Source of the DNA: Acidobacteriota bacterium
Lineage (GTDB): Bacteria > Acidobacteriota > Polarisedimenticolia > JACPZX01
Assembly (NCBI GenBank): GCA_016195325.1
Contig: JACPZX010000057.1
Coordinates: forward strand, 1 to 43,282
Reading direction: 5' to 3'
Length of the DNA stretch: 43,282 nucleotides
The stretch's first letter is position 1, and every line of letters begins with the position of its first letter. Below the pieces are notes generated by a model, which did not search any database, was not told where the DNA came from, and saw only the letters and a list, made by a program, of their open reading frames with translations. Position numbers and translations under genes: made by a program. Of this stretch, positions 1-8,854 are shown piece by piece.

Positions 1-284
1 GCGACGGGGCGGGCATCCACGATCGTCTGGATGTAGGAGAGCAGATCGGGGACACGGTGCACTTCATCGAGGAGCGCTCCTTCGGGATACTGCCCCAAGA
101 ACGCGCGCGGATCCCGGCGCGCGTACTCCTGGATGTCGGGTGCCTCGAGCGAGACGTAGGGCAGGCCAGGAAAGACCGCCCGGCACAGAGTGGTCTTGCC
201 CGACTGCCGCGGTCCGGTGACCGTGACAACAGGAAACTTCCGGGCCATGGCGCGCAGACGCCCCTCGAGAAGCCGTCGGATCAT
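1..284 (-). CDS. ATP-binding protein of the AAA_14/DUF4143 type, N-terminal part only
   Basis: The gene runs off the left edge, so about 94 N-terminal residues are visible. They begin MIRRLLEGRLRAMARKFPVV and contain a Walker A loop GPRQSGKTTL near residues 25-34, followed by FPGLPYVSLEAPD, an ALLDEVHRVPDLL Walker B-like segment near residue 75, and SYIQTIVDARP. This order is characteristic of the AAA_14 domain of ATPases that usually carry a C-terminal DUF4143 (PD-(D/E)XK-like) domain. That C-terminal half lies outside the window. Family members are common in bacteria and archaea, sometimes as orphan toxin-like or nuclease-associated genes, and their substrate is generally unknown. The gene is transcribed divergently from mfd, 146 bases away. 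The ATG at 284 is the first in frame; no convincing ribosome site precedes it. Family assignment is firm, function is not. Confidence 0.85.
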   Translation of the reverse strand, partial: MIRRLLEGRLRAMARKFPVVTVTGPRQSGKTTLCRAVFPGLPYVSLEAPDIQEYARRDPRAFLGQYPEGALLDEVHRVPDLLSYIQTIVDARPV

Positions 285-391
285 GGGAATATGGTGGAAC
301 CGTTGGGGCTGATTGTCAATCCGATTGCCAGGTAGCCCCACCCTCGCCGGGCCGCGGACTCCCGGGCGCGAGGGCGTGGACCCCCCCCGGC

Positions 392-419
392 GTGACCCCG
401 CGCCCCTCCATCGTCTAAC
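392..419 (+). promoter_or_regulatory. possible promoter of mfd, very short leader
   Basis: GTGACC (392-397), a 16-base spacer and TCTAAC (414-419) each match four of six positions of the sigma-70 consensus. Transcription would begin only a few bases before the mfd ATG at 431. No purine-rich ribosome site precedes that ATG, so a nearly leaderless message is possible. This is inference from weak motifs. Confidence 0.3.
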
Positions 420-430
420 CTGTCCGCCAC

Positions 431-3400
431 ATGCCACCGGCCCTCGGCCGGCGGTTGATCGCGCCGCTGGCAACTCCGTCGTTCACGGCCCTCCTCGAGG
501 CCCTCAAGGAAGAGAGGGGGAGGGGAAGATCCGTCTCGGTCACGGGCCTCCCGAACCCGGCGAAGGCCCTGCACCTTCTCGGCGTGCATCACGCGCTGGG
601 GGTTCCCTGCGCCCTCATCACGCGATCGGACGCGGAGGCCTCGGCCCTCGGCGACGACCTGAGGTCACTCGGCTACGCCTTCGGTCTCGCCGACATCGCG
701 AAGATCCACGTCTTCCCCTCGCTCGACGCCGACCCCTACCAGGGGATCGCGCCCCACCTCTCGTTCGTGACGCGGCGGATGCGAGCTCTCGCGGCCCTCG
801 CGACGGGGGAGTGCTCGATCCTCGTGGCCTCCGTGGAAGCGCTGTTCACTCCGCTCGAGCCGGCGGCGGATTTCGGCAACCGGTGCCTGCTCCTCGGGAC
901 CGGGGTCGAGTGGCGCGAGGCCGACGAGATGACGTGGTTCGTGAACCAGGGGTACGAGCGCGTCGACATGGTCGCGACGCCTGGGGAGTTCTCGCGGCGC
1001 GGCGGCGTGATCGATCTCTTCATGCCGGCTCTCGAGTCGCCCGTGCGCATCGAGCTCGACGGGAGCGCGATCGCGTCGATGCGCCTCTTCGATCCGGGGG
1101 CGCAGCGATCGACCCAGACGATCGACGCGTGCCTCTTCACGCCCGCGCGCGAGATCGTCCTCGGCGGCGTCGAGAGATCATCCCTCTCGCGGGCGCTGGC
1201 GGGGCGCGGCGACGGGGCCGCGAAGCTGATCTCCCTCCTCGATCACCAGGGGCGCTTCCCCGGCGTCGAGATGTGCGCGCGCCTTGCGCTGCCGAGGACG
1301 GGGACCCTCGCCGACTACGCGCCGGATCACCTCTTCTGCGTCGACGAGCCCGAGATGACGCGCGAGGAGGCGCGAAATCTCTGGGCGGATCTCGTCCGAT
1401 CGCACGCGTCGATGCCGAACCCGGCGCTTCCGCCGCCCGCCGAGCTCTTCGTCCCGCCGGAAGAGATCGACCGGCTCCTCACCGACCGGGCGCGTTGGTC
1501 GCTGCGGCATCTGCGGCTTCAGGCGGACGACTCCGGCGAGGGGAACAGCGCCGCGGGCGCCCTCACCCTCCCGATCGTCGCCGCCGGCGCGCCGTCGTAC
1601 CGGGGCCGCATCACGTCGTTTCTCGAGGAGATGAAGCGCCGGATGCGGGGCGGCGAGACGACCTGCATCCTGATGTCGAGCGTCGGCACGACGAAGCGCA
1701 TGCGCGAGCTCCTCGACGAGGCGGGGGTCGGCGCGCGCGATCTCGCCGAGGCGGACGAGTCGCCGGACTCGGGGGGCGCCGTGCTCTACCTCGGGACGGC
1801 GCCTGTCAGCGAGGGGTTCAGCCTGGCGCAGGCCTTCTGGCACCTCGTCACCGAGCGCGAGCTCTTCGGCGTCGAGACGCGGGCGCACGCCCGCTCGCCC
1901 ATCCCCACCTTCGCCTCCGACTTCCGCGACCTCAAGATCGGTGACTACGTGGTCCACGTCGATCACGGCGTCGGCCGTTACGACGGCATCGTCCGCGTGG
2001 CCAGCCCGTCGGCGGCCGGCGGGGACGTGTGGCGCGCGCAGGCCGTCCAAATCGAATCGATGATCCTGACGTACGCGAACGGCGACAAGCTCTACGTGCC
2101 GATGGACCGCCTCGACCTCGTCCAGAAGTACGTCGGCTCGGGAAGCAGCCACCCGCCCCTCGACAGGCTCGGCGGTCAGGCGTGGACGCGCACGAAGAAG
2201 CGCGTCCGCAAGGCGATGGAGGAGATGGCCGTCGAGCTGCTGAACCTGTACGCGGCGCGAAAAACCCAGGAGGGGCACACCTTCGCCGGAGACACCGACT
2301 GGCAGAAGGAGTTCGAGACCTCCTTCCCGTGGCAGCTGACCCCCGATCAGGCGCGCGCCATCACCGACGTGAAGCGCGACATGGAGAAGCCCGAGCCGAT
2401 GGATCGGCTGTTGTGCGGCGACGTCGGCTTCGGGAAGACCGAGGTCGCCCTGAGGGCCGCGTTCAAGGCCGTGATGGACGGGAAGCAGGTCGCCATTCTC
2501 GCGCCGACGACGGTCCTCGCCCTCCAGCACTACAACACCTTCACCTCGCGCTTCGCCCCGTTCCCGACGAGGGTCGAGATGCTCAGCCGCTTCCGCACCG
2601 ACAGGGAGATGGCCGAGACGGTCGCGCGCATCTCGGCCGGCGAGGTGGACATCGTCGTGGGCACGCACCGGCTGTTGTCCGCCGACATCGAGTTCCGCGA
2701 CCTCGGGCTCCTGGTCGTCGACGAGGAGCAGCGCTTCGGCGTCGCGCACAAGGAGAGGATCAAGAAGCTCAAGAGGTCGGTCGACGTCCTCACCCTCTCC
2801 GCGACGCCGATCCCGCGCACCCTGCAGATGGCGCTGATGGGGGTCTACGACCTGAGCCTCGTCGAGACGCCGCCCGAGAGCCGCCTCGCGATCCAGACGC
2901 ACCTCCTCCCGTTCAAGGAGACGATCCTCGCCCCGGCGATCCGGCACGAGCTCTCGCGGGGAGGGCAGGTCTACTTCGTCCACAACCGCGTGGAGAGCAT
3001 CTACGCGGCCGCGAACCTGATCCGGAAGCTGGTCCCCGAGGCGCGCGTCGGCGTCGCCCACGGGCAGATGGGGAAGAACGAGCTCGAGGGCGCGATGATG
3101 CGCCTGACGCAGGGGGAGATCGACGTCCTCGTCAGCACGACGATCATCGAGAACGGCCTCGACGTCCCGCGCTGCAACACTCTGATCGTGAACCGCGCCG
3201 ACCGCTTCGGCCTCTCGCAGCTCTACCAGCTCCGCGGCCGCATCGGCCGCTCGGACAAGCAGGCGTACGCGTACCTCCTGATTCCACCGGACCGCACGCT
3301 GTCCGAGATCGCCCGCAAGCGGCTTCAGGCCTTGCAGGACTTCACCGAGCTGGGATCGGGGTTCCGCATCGCGGCGATGGATCTCGAGATCCGCGGCGCC

Positions 3401-3946
3401 GGCGACCTCCTCGGCCGCCAGCAGCACGGACAGATCGCGGCCGTGGGGTTCGAGATGTACTGCCGGATGCTCGAGCGCACGATCGAGGAGATGAAGGGAG
3501 GGGAGCCCCTTCCCGAGTTCCGGAGCCAGATCAACCTCGGCGTCGATCTCAAGATCCCCGACGGCTACGTCCCCGAGGAGGGGCTGCGGCTCGTGCTCTA
3601 CAAGAAGATCGCCTCGGCCCGGACGGAGGAGGAGATCGACGCGATCCAGGAGGAGATGGGGGATCGCTTCGGGAGGCTTCCGGCCGAGGGGCTGCGGCTA
3701 CTCGAGGCGGCGAAGCTGCGGCTCGTGGCGGAGAAGCTCCACGTGCAGCAGATCGATCTGCGCGCGGGGACGCTCCAGATCAAGTTCTCGGAGACGACGC
3801 CGCTCCCACCCGCGAAGCTCCTCGACTACGTGCGGGCGCACCCCGGGACGACGCTCTCCCCGACGGGGGTGCTGAGGGTTCCGGGATCCTGGACCCCCCC
3901 GGAGCGGATGGTCCGATCGCTCGGCGTCTTGCGGGACCTGGGATGA
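431..3946 (+). CDS. mfd: transcription-repair coupling factor Mfd
   Basis: Mfd is the DNA translocase that removes RNA polymerase stalled at lesions and recruits UvrA for strand-specific excision repair. The 1,171-residue product has the full family length and order: UvrB-like N-terminal domains (about 1-480), the CarD-like RNA-polymerase interaction domain around residue 502 (KIGDYVVHVDHGVGRYDGI), a RecG-like helicase core with Walker A GDVGFGKTE near 664, DEEQ box (VVDEEQRFG) near 762, motif III LSATPIPRTL, the GRIGRSDKQAYAYLL motif VI region, and the C-terminal TRCF domain. The TGA stop precedes a PPIase gene by about 20 bases, so mfd heads a likely operon with the two downstream PPIase genes. 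No ribosome site is evident before the ATG. No frameshift or missing motif was seen. Confidence 0.97.
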   Translation: MPPALGRRLIAPLATPSFTALLEALKEERGRGRSVSVTGLPNPAKALHLLGVHHALGVPCALITRSDAEASALGDDLRSLGYAFGLADIAKIHVFPSLDADPYQGIAPHLSFVTRRMRALAALATGECSILVASVEALFTPLEPAADFGNRCLLLGTGVEWREADEMTWFVNQGYERVDMVATPGEFSRRGGVIDLFMPALESPVRIELDGSAIASMRLFDPGAQRSTQTIDACLFTPAREIVLGGVERSSLSRALAGRGDGAAKLISLLDHQGRFPGVEMCARLALPRTGTLADYAPDHLFCVDEPEMTREEARNLWADLVRSHASMPNPALPPPAELFVPPEEIDRLLTDRARWSLRHLRLQADDSGEGNSAAGALTLPIVAAGAPSYRGRITSFLEEMKRRMRGGETTCILMSSVGTTKRMRELLDEAGVGARDLAEADESPDSGGAVLYLGTAPVSEGFSLAQAFWHLVTERELFGVETRAHARSPIPTFASDFRDLKIGDYVVHVDHGVGRYDGIVRVASPSAAGGDVWRAQAVQIESMILTYANGDKLYVPMDRLDLVQKYVGSGSSHPPLDRLGGQAWTRTKKRVRKAMEEMAVELLNLYAARKTQEGHTFAGDTDWQKEFETSFPWQLTPDQARAITDVKRDMEKPEPMDRLLCGDVGFGKTEVALRAAFKAVMDGKQVAILAPTTVLALQHYNTFTSRFAPFPTRVEMLSRFRTDREMAETVARISAGEVDIVVGTHRLLSADIEFRDLGLLVVDEEQRFGVAHKERIKKLKRSVDVLTLSATPIPRTLQMALMGVYDLSLVETPPESRLAIQTHLLPFKETILAPAIRHELSRGGQVYFVHNRVESIYAAANLIRKLVPEARVGVAHGQMGKNELEGAMMRLTQGEIDVLVSTTIIENGLDVPRCNTLIVNRADRFGLSQLYQLRGRIGRSDKQAYAYLLIPPDRTLSEIARKRLQALQDFTELGSGFRIAAMDLEIRGAGDLLGRQQHGQIAAVGFEMYCRMLERTIEEMKGGEPLPEFRSQINLGVDLKIPDGYVPEEGLRLVLYKKIASARTEEEIDAIQEEMGDRFGRLPAEGLRLLEAAKLRLVAEKLHVQQIDLRAGTLQIKFSETTPLPPAKLLDYVRAHPGTTLSPTGVLRVPGSWTPPERMVRSLGVLRDLG

Positions 3947-3967
3947 CTTGGTAGAGTGGGCCAACGA

Positions 3968-4936
3968 ATGTCCCTCGCGGCGCGCGCGATCCTTCCCGCC
4001 TTCCTGCTGGTGCTCGTGGCCTGCCACCCGTCGAACGGATCGGGGGAGACGACCGCGAGCCCCGACGCGATCGCCGAGATCGAGGGGCACGCGGTGACGC
4101 TTTCGGCCTTCAACGCGTACGTCGCCTCCATCACACCCGCCGGGGCCGACGAGACGGCGGAGCCGGACCAGGCGGAGCTGATGAGCCGGCTCCTGGACCG
4201 CTTCATCGACGAGGAGCTGATCGCGCGGCGGGCCGCGAAAGAGGGGATGACGGTCACCGAGCGCGAGGTCAACGAGTCGCTCCGGGATCTCCAGCGGCCG
4301 GACGGCGTGGCGGCGGAGAGGCCCGAGGACGGCCACGAGCCTGATGAGCCGTCGATGCCTCCAAGCGCGCGCGAACGGGCGCGGCGCGCGCTGCTCGTCA
4401 GGAAGTTCCGCCAGGAGAAGATATTGAAGGATCTGTCCGTCGAGTCCAGCGAGATCGCCGCCTGGTACGAGGCCCACAAGGACGAGTTCAACCAGACGGC
4501 CCACGTCGTCCTGCGACAGATCCTTCTCGAGGACGAGAGCGCGGCCCGGCAGGTGCGCGAGGAGCTGATGAAAGACCCGAACCGGTTCGAGGAGATCGCG
4601 AGGGCGAGCTCGATGGCCCCCGACGGCGGCCGCGCGCGCCCCTACGACGAGGCCGACCTCTCACCCGCCATCGTGACCGCGGCGGGGGCGGTTCCCACGG
4701 GAGGGATCACCGAAGTCGTCACCGATCCGATGGGGAGCCGGGTCTTCAAGGTGGAGAAGAGGCAGCCGGCCCGCGTCGTCGACCTCGCGGAGGCGTCGGA
4801 TCGGATCCGCGTGACGCTCCTTCAGGAGAAGGGGAAGAAGAAATACAACGCCTACATGGACTCGCTCCGGCAGAAGGCCGGGCTGGTGCTCCACGAAGAG
4901 AGGCTGCCGTTCACCTACAGGAAGCGTGCCGCATGA
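3968..4936 (+). CDS. parvulin-type peptidyl-prolyl isomerase lipoprotein (PrsA/SurA family)
   Basis: The protein is about 322 residues and begins with a lipoprotein signal peptide (MSLAARAILPAFLLVLVAC) whose lipobox LVAC puts the acylated cysteine at residue 19. A SurA-N-like chaperone region follows (IAEIEGHAVTLSAFNAYV, then a helical section containing LMSRLLDRFIDEELIARRAA). The C-terminal part is a PpiC-like rotamase domain starting near AHVVLRQILL, with a degraded GG-x-aromatic core (PDGGRARPYDEADLSP). It probably folds proteins outside the cytoplasm. The start is uncertain: an in-frame GTG lies at 3956, but ATG 3968 gives the better signal peptide. The stop overlaps the next start as ATGA, so translation of the two PPIases is probably coupled. 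Catalytic activity of this copy is doubtful because the rotamase core is divergent. Confidence 0.85.
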   Translation: MSLAARAILPAFLLVLVACHPSNGSGETTASPDAIAEIEGHAVTLSAFNAYVASITPAGADETAEPDQAELMSRLLDRFIDEELIARRAAKEGMTVTEREVNESLRDLQRPDGVAAERPEDGHEPDEPSMPPSARERARRALLVRKFRQEKILKDLSVESSEIAAWYEAHKDEFNQTAHVVLRQILLEDESAARQVREELMKDPNRFEEIARASSMAPDGGRARPYDEADLSPAIVTAAGAVPTGGITEVVTDPMGSRVFKVEKRQPARVVDLAEASDRIRVTLLQEKGKKKYNAYMDSLRQKAGLVLHEERLPFTYRKRAA

Positions 4937-5952
4937 AGCTGAAGCCGGCTCTGGTGGCGCTCGGGCTGTCGATCGCCGTCGCCGCGTTCGGCCCCGGAGC
5001 CCCGCCGGTCAGGGGCGAGATCATCGAAGAGGTCGCCGCGTTCGTCAACGGGCAGATCCTCACGCGCTCGGAGATCGCCGATCGGGAGGCCCAGATCCGC
5101 CAGCAGCTCACCCGCCAGTTCGCCGGGGACGAGCTGGAGGCGAAGATCACCGAGGCGCGCAAGAACCTCCTGACCGACATGATCCGCGAGCTGCTCCTGG
5201 TCCAGCGCGCCGAGATCCTCGGCCTCGACCTCGACAAGGTCTACCAGCAGGCGATCGACAACCTGAAGGAGCAGCAGGGGATCAAGACGAACGACGAGAT
5301 GAGCGCGCTGCTCAAGCAGGAGGGGCTCACGCAGGAGGAGCTCCGGAAGACGCTCCTCCGGTACAACGTCCCCGACATCATGATCAACCTCGAGGTGAGG
5401 CAGAAGCTCGTCGTCACCGACGACGAGCTGAAGGCCTACTTCGAGAAGCACCGCGAGGAGTTCCGCGTGGACGAGAGCTACAAGATCCGCGAGATCGTTC
5501 TGCTCTCCGACGGGCACACCGACCCGGAGCTCGACGCGATCACCGCGCAGATCAAGGCCGAGCTCGCGGCCGGGACACCGTTCGCGGAGCTCGTCCTCAA
5601 GTACTCCGAGGCGCCGTCGCGCTTCCAGGAGGGGCTGGTCGGGCCGATGAGCGCGGCCGATCTTTCCCCGGCCCTGCGCGCGGCAGTGGAGAAGATGAAG
5701 CCGGGCGAGGTCTCCGAGCCGGTCGCGATGTCCCACGGCGTCCATCTGATTCAGCTCGACACCAAGACCGACGCGAAGGAGCCCGACTTCGAGGCGGTGA
5801 AGAGCGGAATCGAGAACAAGATCAAGCAGGAGAAGTTCCAGACGGCGCTCGACGACTACTGGAAGAAGCTCTACAACGAGAACCGCATCAACATCCCGGA
5901 GAAGTACCGGCCCTTCGCTCTCGGCGTTCCCAGCAACTCACCGCAGTCGTGA
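4933..5952 (+). CDS. SurA-like periplasmic peptidyl-prolyl isomerase
   Basis: The product is 339 residues with a Sec signal peptide (MKLKPALVALGLSIAVAAFG, cleavage near residues 27-29), a SurA N-terminal chaperone domain (IIEEVAAFVNGQILTRSEIA through NVPDIMINLEVRQKLVV) and one parvulin domain (about 175-280) containing the LVGPMSAADLSPALRAAV and EPVAMSHGVHLIQLD signatures. E. coli SurA has two parvulin domains and about 428 residues; this one has a single domain, as in many non-proteobacterial homologues. The role inferred from the family is escort of unfolded outer-membrane proteins across the periplasm. It overlaps the upstream PPIase lipoprotein gene by four bases. The two PPIases are probably paralogues working on the same clients. 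Confidence 0.9.
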   Translation: MKLKPALVALGLSIAVAAFGPGAPPVRGEIIEEVAAFVNGQILTRSEIADREAQIRQQLTRQFAGDELEAKITEARKNLLTDMIRELLLVQRAEILGLDLDKVYQQAIDNLKEQQGIKTNDEMSALLKQEGLTQEELRKTLLRYNVPDIMINLEVRQKLVVTDDELKAYFEKHREEFRVDESYKIREIVLLSDGHTDPELDAITAQIKAELAAGTPFAELVLKYSEAPSRFQEGLVGPMSAADLSPALRAAVEKMKPGEVSEPVAMSHGVHLIQLDTKTDAKEPDFEAVKSGIENKIKQEKFQTALDDYWKKLYNENRINIPEKYRPFALGVPSNSPQS

Positions 5953-6025
5953 GGGCGTCCTTCCGCGAGCCCTTCCTGTAGATCTGGGTGATCGGTCGTT
6001 CGATCGCGCCGGATCGGATGACAGC

Positions 6026-6054
6026 TGGCCGAAAAGACCTGCAACAAGTATTAT
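6026..6054 (+). promoter_or_regulatory. possible promoter of the receptor/regulator/kinase operon
   Basis: TATTAT at 6049-6054 is a good -10 element, but the hexamer 17 bases upstream (TGGCCG, 6026-6031) is a poor -35. A 13-base perfect palindrome GGTCCCAGGGACC lies downstream at 6120-6132, between this site and the receptor start, and could be an operator. The rest of the gap 5953-6193 shows nothing recognisable. Confidence 0.3.
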
Positions 6055-6193
6055 CGGCGCATCATCCGTTCCACCAGGTTCCTTGTTCCCGACAGCCACC
6101 ACGATCCCGCGACGGGAGGGGTCCCAGGGACCGACGGCGAATCTCCACCGGTGCACGGGCAGCCGTTGAGCGTAAGCCGCGAGGGGGGCGACC

Positions 6194-8827
6194 ATGCATG
6201 GGGGACCCAGATCCGGCAGATTCCTTCGTTTGACCATTGGGGCCTTCATTGCCCTTGTTCTCGGCGCGGGCCAGCCGGCATCGGCGGTTGAGCAGACGGG
6301 CGATCTCAAGGGGTCGGTGCGGGACGAGCACCGGCAACCGATCCCCGAAGTTCTTGTCGCCCTCAAGGGCGCGAACCTGCAGGGGGAGCGCGCCGCCACG
6401 AGCGACTCCAGGGGCGAGTTCGCGTTCCGAGCGCTGCCGCCGGGCTCCTACTCGTTGAGCTACGCCGCTCCCGGATACCACGTGATCGAGCAGGAAAGCG
6501 TGGTGGTCAGCATCGGGAGAGAAACCTTCATCATTGCGGACCTTATCGTGGAAGGGGGCACCGAGACTGTCACCGTCATCGGGAGCGTGCCCCTCGTGGA
6601 CGTCGCGGCCACGAGCACACAGGACAACTACACCACAGCGTATCTGGAGCAGGCACGGATCGGTCCGCCCGGCCGGGACTACCTGAGCGTCGCCCGGAGC
6701 GGCGCCGGGACGGGACCCCGCTCTGCGACCGGCGGAATCCCGACGGTTCGAGGCGCCACGGTGGGAGAAAACGCCTACCTCGTGGACGGGGTGGACTCCA
6801 CCGATCCCGCGACGTCGACGACGGGGATACAGTTCATCTACGACGCGATCCAGGAAATCCAGTTCCAGACGGGGGGCTTCCCCGCGGAGTTCGGCCGCGC
6901 GACCGGCGGGATCGCGAACATCGTCACGAAATCGGGCGGCAACGAGCTGTCAGGCTCGGCGGACTACCGCTACCGGGACAAGAATCTCAGCGAGAAGGGC
7001 GACCATTTCGATCCGGATGCCTCCGCCCCGCGGACCGACAATCTCCAGGGGACACTCGGAGGACCCATCGTCAAGGACAGGCTCTGGTTCTTCGTCGCCG
7101 GTCTGTACAATCAGCTCGAGATTCAGCCGCCGGGGAGTCCGTCGCGAATTGACTCCCTGGGTTACTACTACCTCGGCAAGTTGACCTGGCAGATCAACCC
7201 AGCGCACAGGCTGAGCTTTCAGCTGACCGACAATCCCACGACGACGGACAATGCCAACGCGGGCCCGCTGGTCGCCGGGGAAGCCACCTTGAAGGCGAAG
7301 TTCAGCAGCCGATTTGAAACGGTCCAGTACAACGGCATCCTCTCGCCCAACGTACTCCTTCACGCTCAGGTCGCCCACTACGCCTCGCCTGTGAACTTCA
7401 CGCCGGAAAGCGGTGATCTGCACACGATCGGCTTCACGAACATCTTCACGGGCGAGCAGACGCGCAATGCCACGGAGATTCAGCTCTCCAACCGCCTCCG
7501 AGATCAGGCGAACGCGACGCTGACATGGCACGTCCCCGCATGGGGAGGCGATCACACCTTCAAGCTCGGCCTCGACTACCAGTCGCCGCGCCTGGAGTTC
7601 AACGAGGCGGTCCCGGGGGGCGAGGCCGACGACATCGCACCGGACGCCAACGGCGTCCTGACACCCCTCTTCTACAACGAGGTGAAGTCGCGCGGCTGGC
7701 TCCATGACGCGGGACAGGTGGCCGGCTATTTCATCCAGGACGAGTGGCAGCCTCTGTCGCGGTGGACCTTCAACCTCGGACTCCGGTATGACGCCTATTT
7801 CTATGATGACGATCAAGGGCGCCGGGTCTTCGATGGCGCCCTCCTCGAGCCTCGCACCGGGATCGCCTGGAACGTCACCGGCGATGCGCGCAACGTGATC
7901 AAGATATTCGGCGGCGTTTTCGCGCACCCATCGTTGCTCGCTCTTCCGAGAGTCGTCAACACGCGAGCGAACACCACGAACGTCTACGTCAACGAGGAGA
8001 TCGCGGGGTACCTCACGGGGGCCGGTCCGGTTCCCGTGGATCTGGACGGAAACGGCGTCGTCGATCCGCACGCGTTCTTCGGGACTTTCGGGGGGCCTAG
8101 CGGCGAAAAGTTCGCCCACGACGGGAATCTCAATCCGACGAACGTGATCGAGTACTCGGTGGCGTACGAGCGGCAGATCTCGAGCCAGACGTTCGCCGCC
8201 GTCACCCTCGTGTCGCGCGAGACCCGGGACATCATCGAGGATACCTGCAACGTGACGACCGGCGCCTGCGTCATCGACAACCTCGCGGGCCTGACGCGCA
8301 AGCACGTCGGCGCCGAAGTGCGCCTCGCGGCGGTCGCGGGCCACCGTTTCCATCTCTGGTCGTCCTACACCGTCGGTCGCAGTCGGGGAAACGTGGAGTG
8401 GACCGGGGGCCTGGGGGATGACTTCGACACTCCCGCCCAGAGGGTCAACAGGTACGGAAACCTCTCGTACGACGCGACGCACGATGTGAAATCGAACGGA
8501 TACTGGGATCTTCCGTGGTCCCTTCAGATAGGCTACGGCTACGAATTCACGACGGGCCAGCCGATCAACAGGTTCGTGTTCGACCCCTACGGGAGGAAGT
8601 TCATCCGGCCGCGCGGCTACCTGAGGCGCCCCACATTCCAACAGCTCGATCTGGATCTGAGAAAGAACATCCCGTTCCCGAAGACGAAGCTCCAGGCAAT
8701 CGTCTCCATCGTCAATGCTCTTGACTCGGAGATCGTGACGCAGGTGAATTCCAGGGATCCTGATCTCCGAGCGACCGGTTATCAGCAGCCACGCCGCTAC
8801 GTCGCCGGCGTTCGATGGACGTTCTGA
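6194..8827 (+). CDS. TonB-dependent-receptor-like outer-membrane protein with carboxypeptidase-regulatory N-terminal domain
   Basis: The 877-residue protein has a Sec signal peptide ending near QPASA (about residue 32). A CarboxypepD_reg (transthyretin-like) domain of about 85 residues follows (DLKGSVRDEHRQPIPEVLVA to SYAAPGYHVIEQE). Next come a plug domain (about 115-240, with PTVRGATVGENAYLVDGVDS and GGFPAEFGRATGGIANIVTK) and a beta-barrel ending in aromatic VAGVRWTF. This is the Oar-like/SusC-distant receptor type that is abundant in Acidobacteriota. I see no classical TonB box. The ATG is preceded by the strong ribosome site GAGGGGGG (6181-6188). It is the first gene of a close set with the FHA/sigma-54 activator (27 bases on) and the Ser/Thr kinase, which suggests a role in signalling or regulated uptake. 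The ligand cannot be predicted. Confidence 0.9.
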   Translation: MHGGPRSGRFLRLTIGAFIALVLGAGQPASAVEQTGDLKGSVRDEHRQPIPEVLVALKGANLQGERAATSDSRGEFAFRALPPGSYSLSYAAPGYHVIEQESVVVSIGRETFIIADLIVEGGTETVTVIGSVPLVDVAATSTQDNYTTAYLEQARIGPPGRDYLSVARSGAGTGPRSATGGIPTVRGATVGENAYLVDGVDSTDPATSTTGIQFIYDAIQEIQFQTGGFPAEFGRATGGIANIVTKSGGNELSGSADYRYRDKNLSEKGDHFDPDASAPRTDNLQGTLGGPIVKDRLWFFVAGLYNQLEIQPPGSPSRIDSLGYYYLGKLTWQINPAHRLSFQLTDNPTTTDNANAGPLVAGEATLKAKFSSRFETVQYNGILSPNVLLHAQVAHYASPVNFTPESGDLHTIGFTNIFTGEQTRNATEIQLSNRLRDQANATLTWHVPAWGGDHTFKLGLDYQSPRLEFNEAVPGGEADDIAPDANGVLTPLFYNEVKSRGWLHDAGQVAGYFIQDEWQPLSRWTFNLGLRYDAYFYDDDQGRRVFDGALLEPRTGIAWNVTGDARNVIKIFGGVFAHPSLLALPRVVNTRANTTNVYVNEEIAGYLTGAGPVPVDLDGNGVVDPHAFFGTFGGPSGEKFAHDGNLNPTNVIEYSVAYERQISSQTFAAVTLVSRETRDIIEDTCNVTTGACVIDNLAGLTRKHVGAEVRLAAVAGHRFHLWSSYTVGRSRGNVEWTGGLGDDFDTPAQRVNRYGNLSYDATHDVKSNGYWDLPWSLQIGYGYEFTTGQPINRFVFDPYGRKFIRPRGYLRRPTFQQLDLDLRKNIPFPKTKLQAIVSIVNALDSEIVTQVNSRDPDLRATGYQQPRRYVAGVRWTF

Positions 8828-8854
8828 CTTCTTGATGGAGACGTGAGAGGCGCG

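Noticed and set aside
1178-3427. A 749-codon minus-strand frame antisense to mfd
   Set aside because: Mfd domains are unambiguous on the plus strand and the antisense translation has no domain signatures.
6026-6043. Sigma-54-like promoter (TGGCC ... TGCA) ahead of the receptor operon, attractive because the operon encodes a sigma-54 activator
   Set aside because: The GG and GC elements are separated by 12 bases instead of the required 10, and the flanking consensus is poor.
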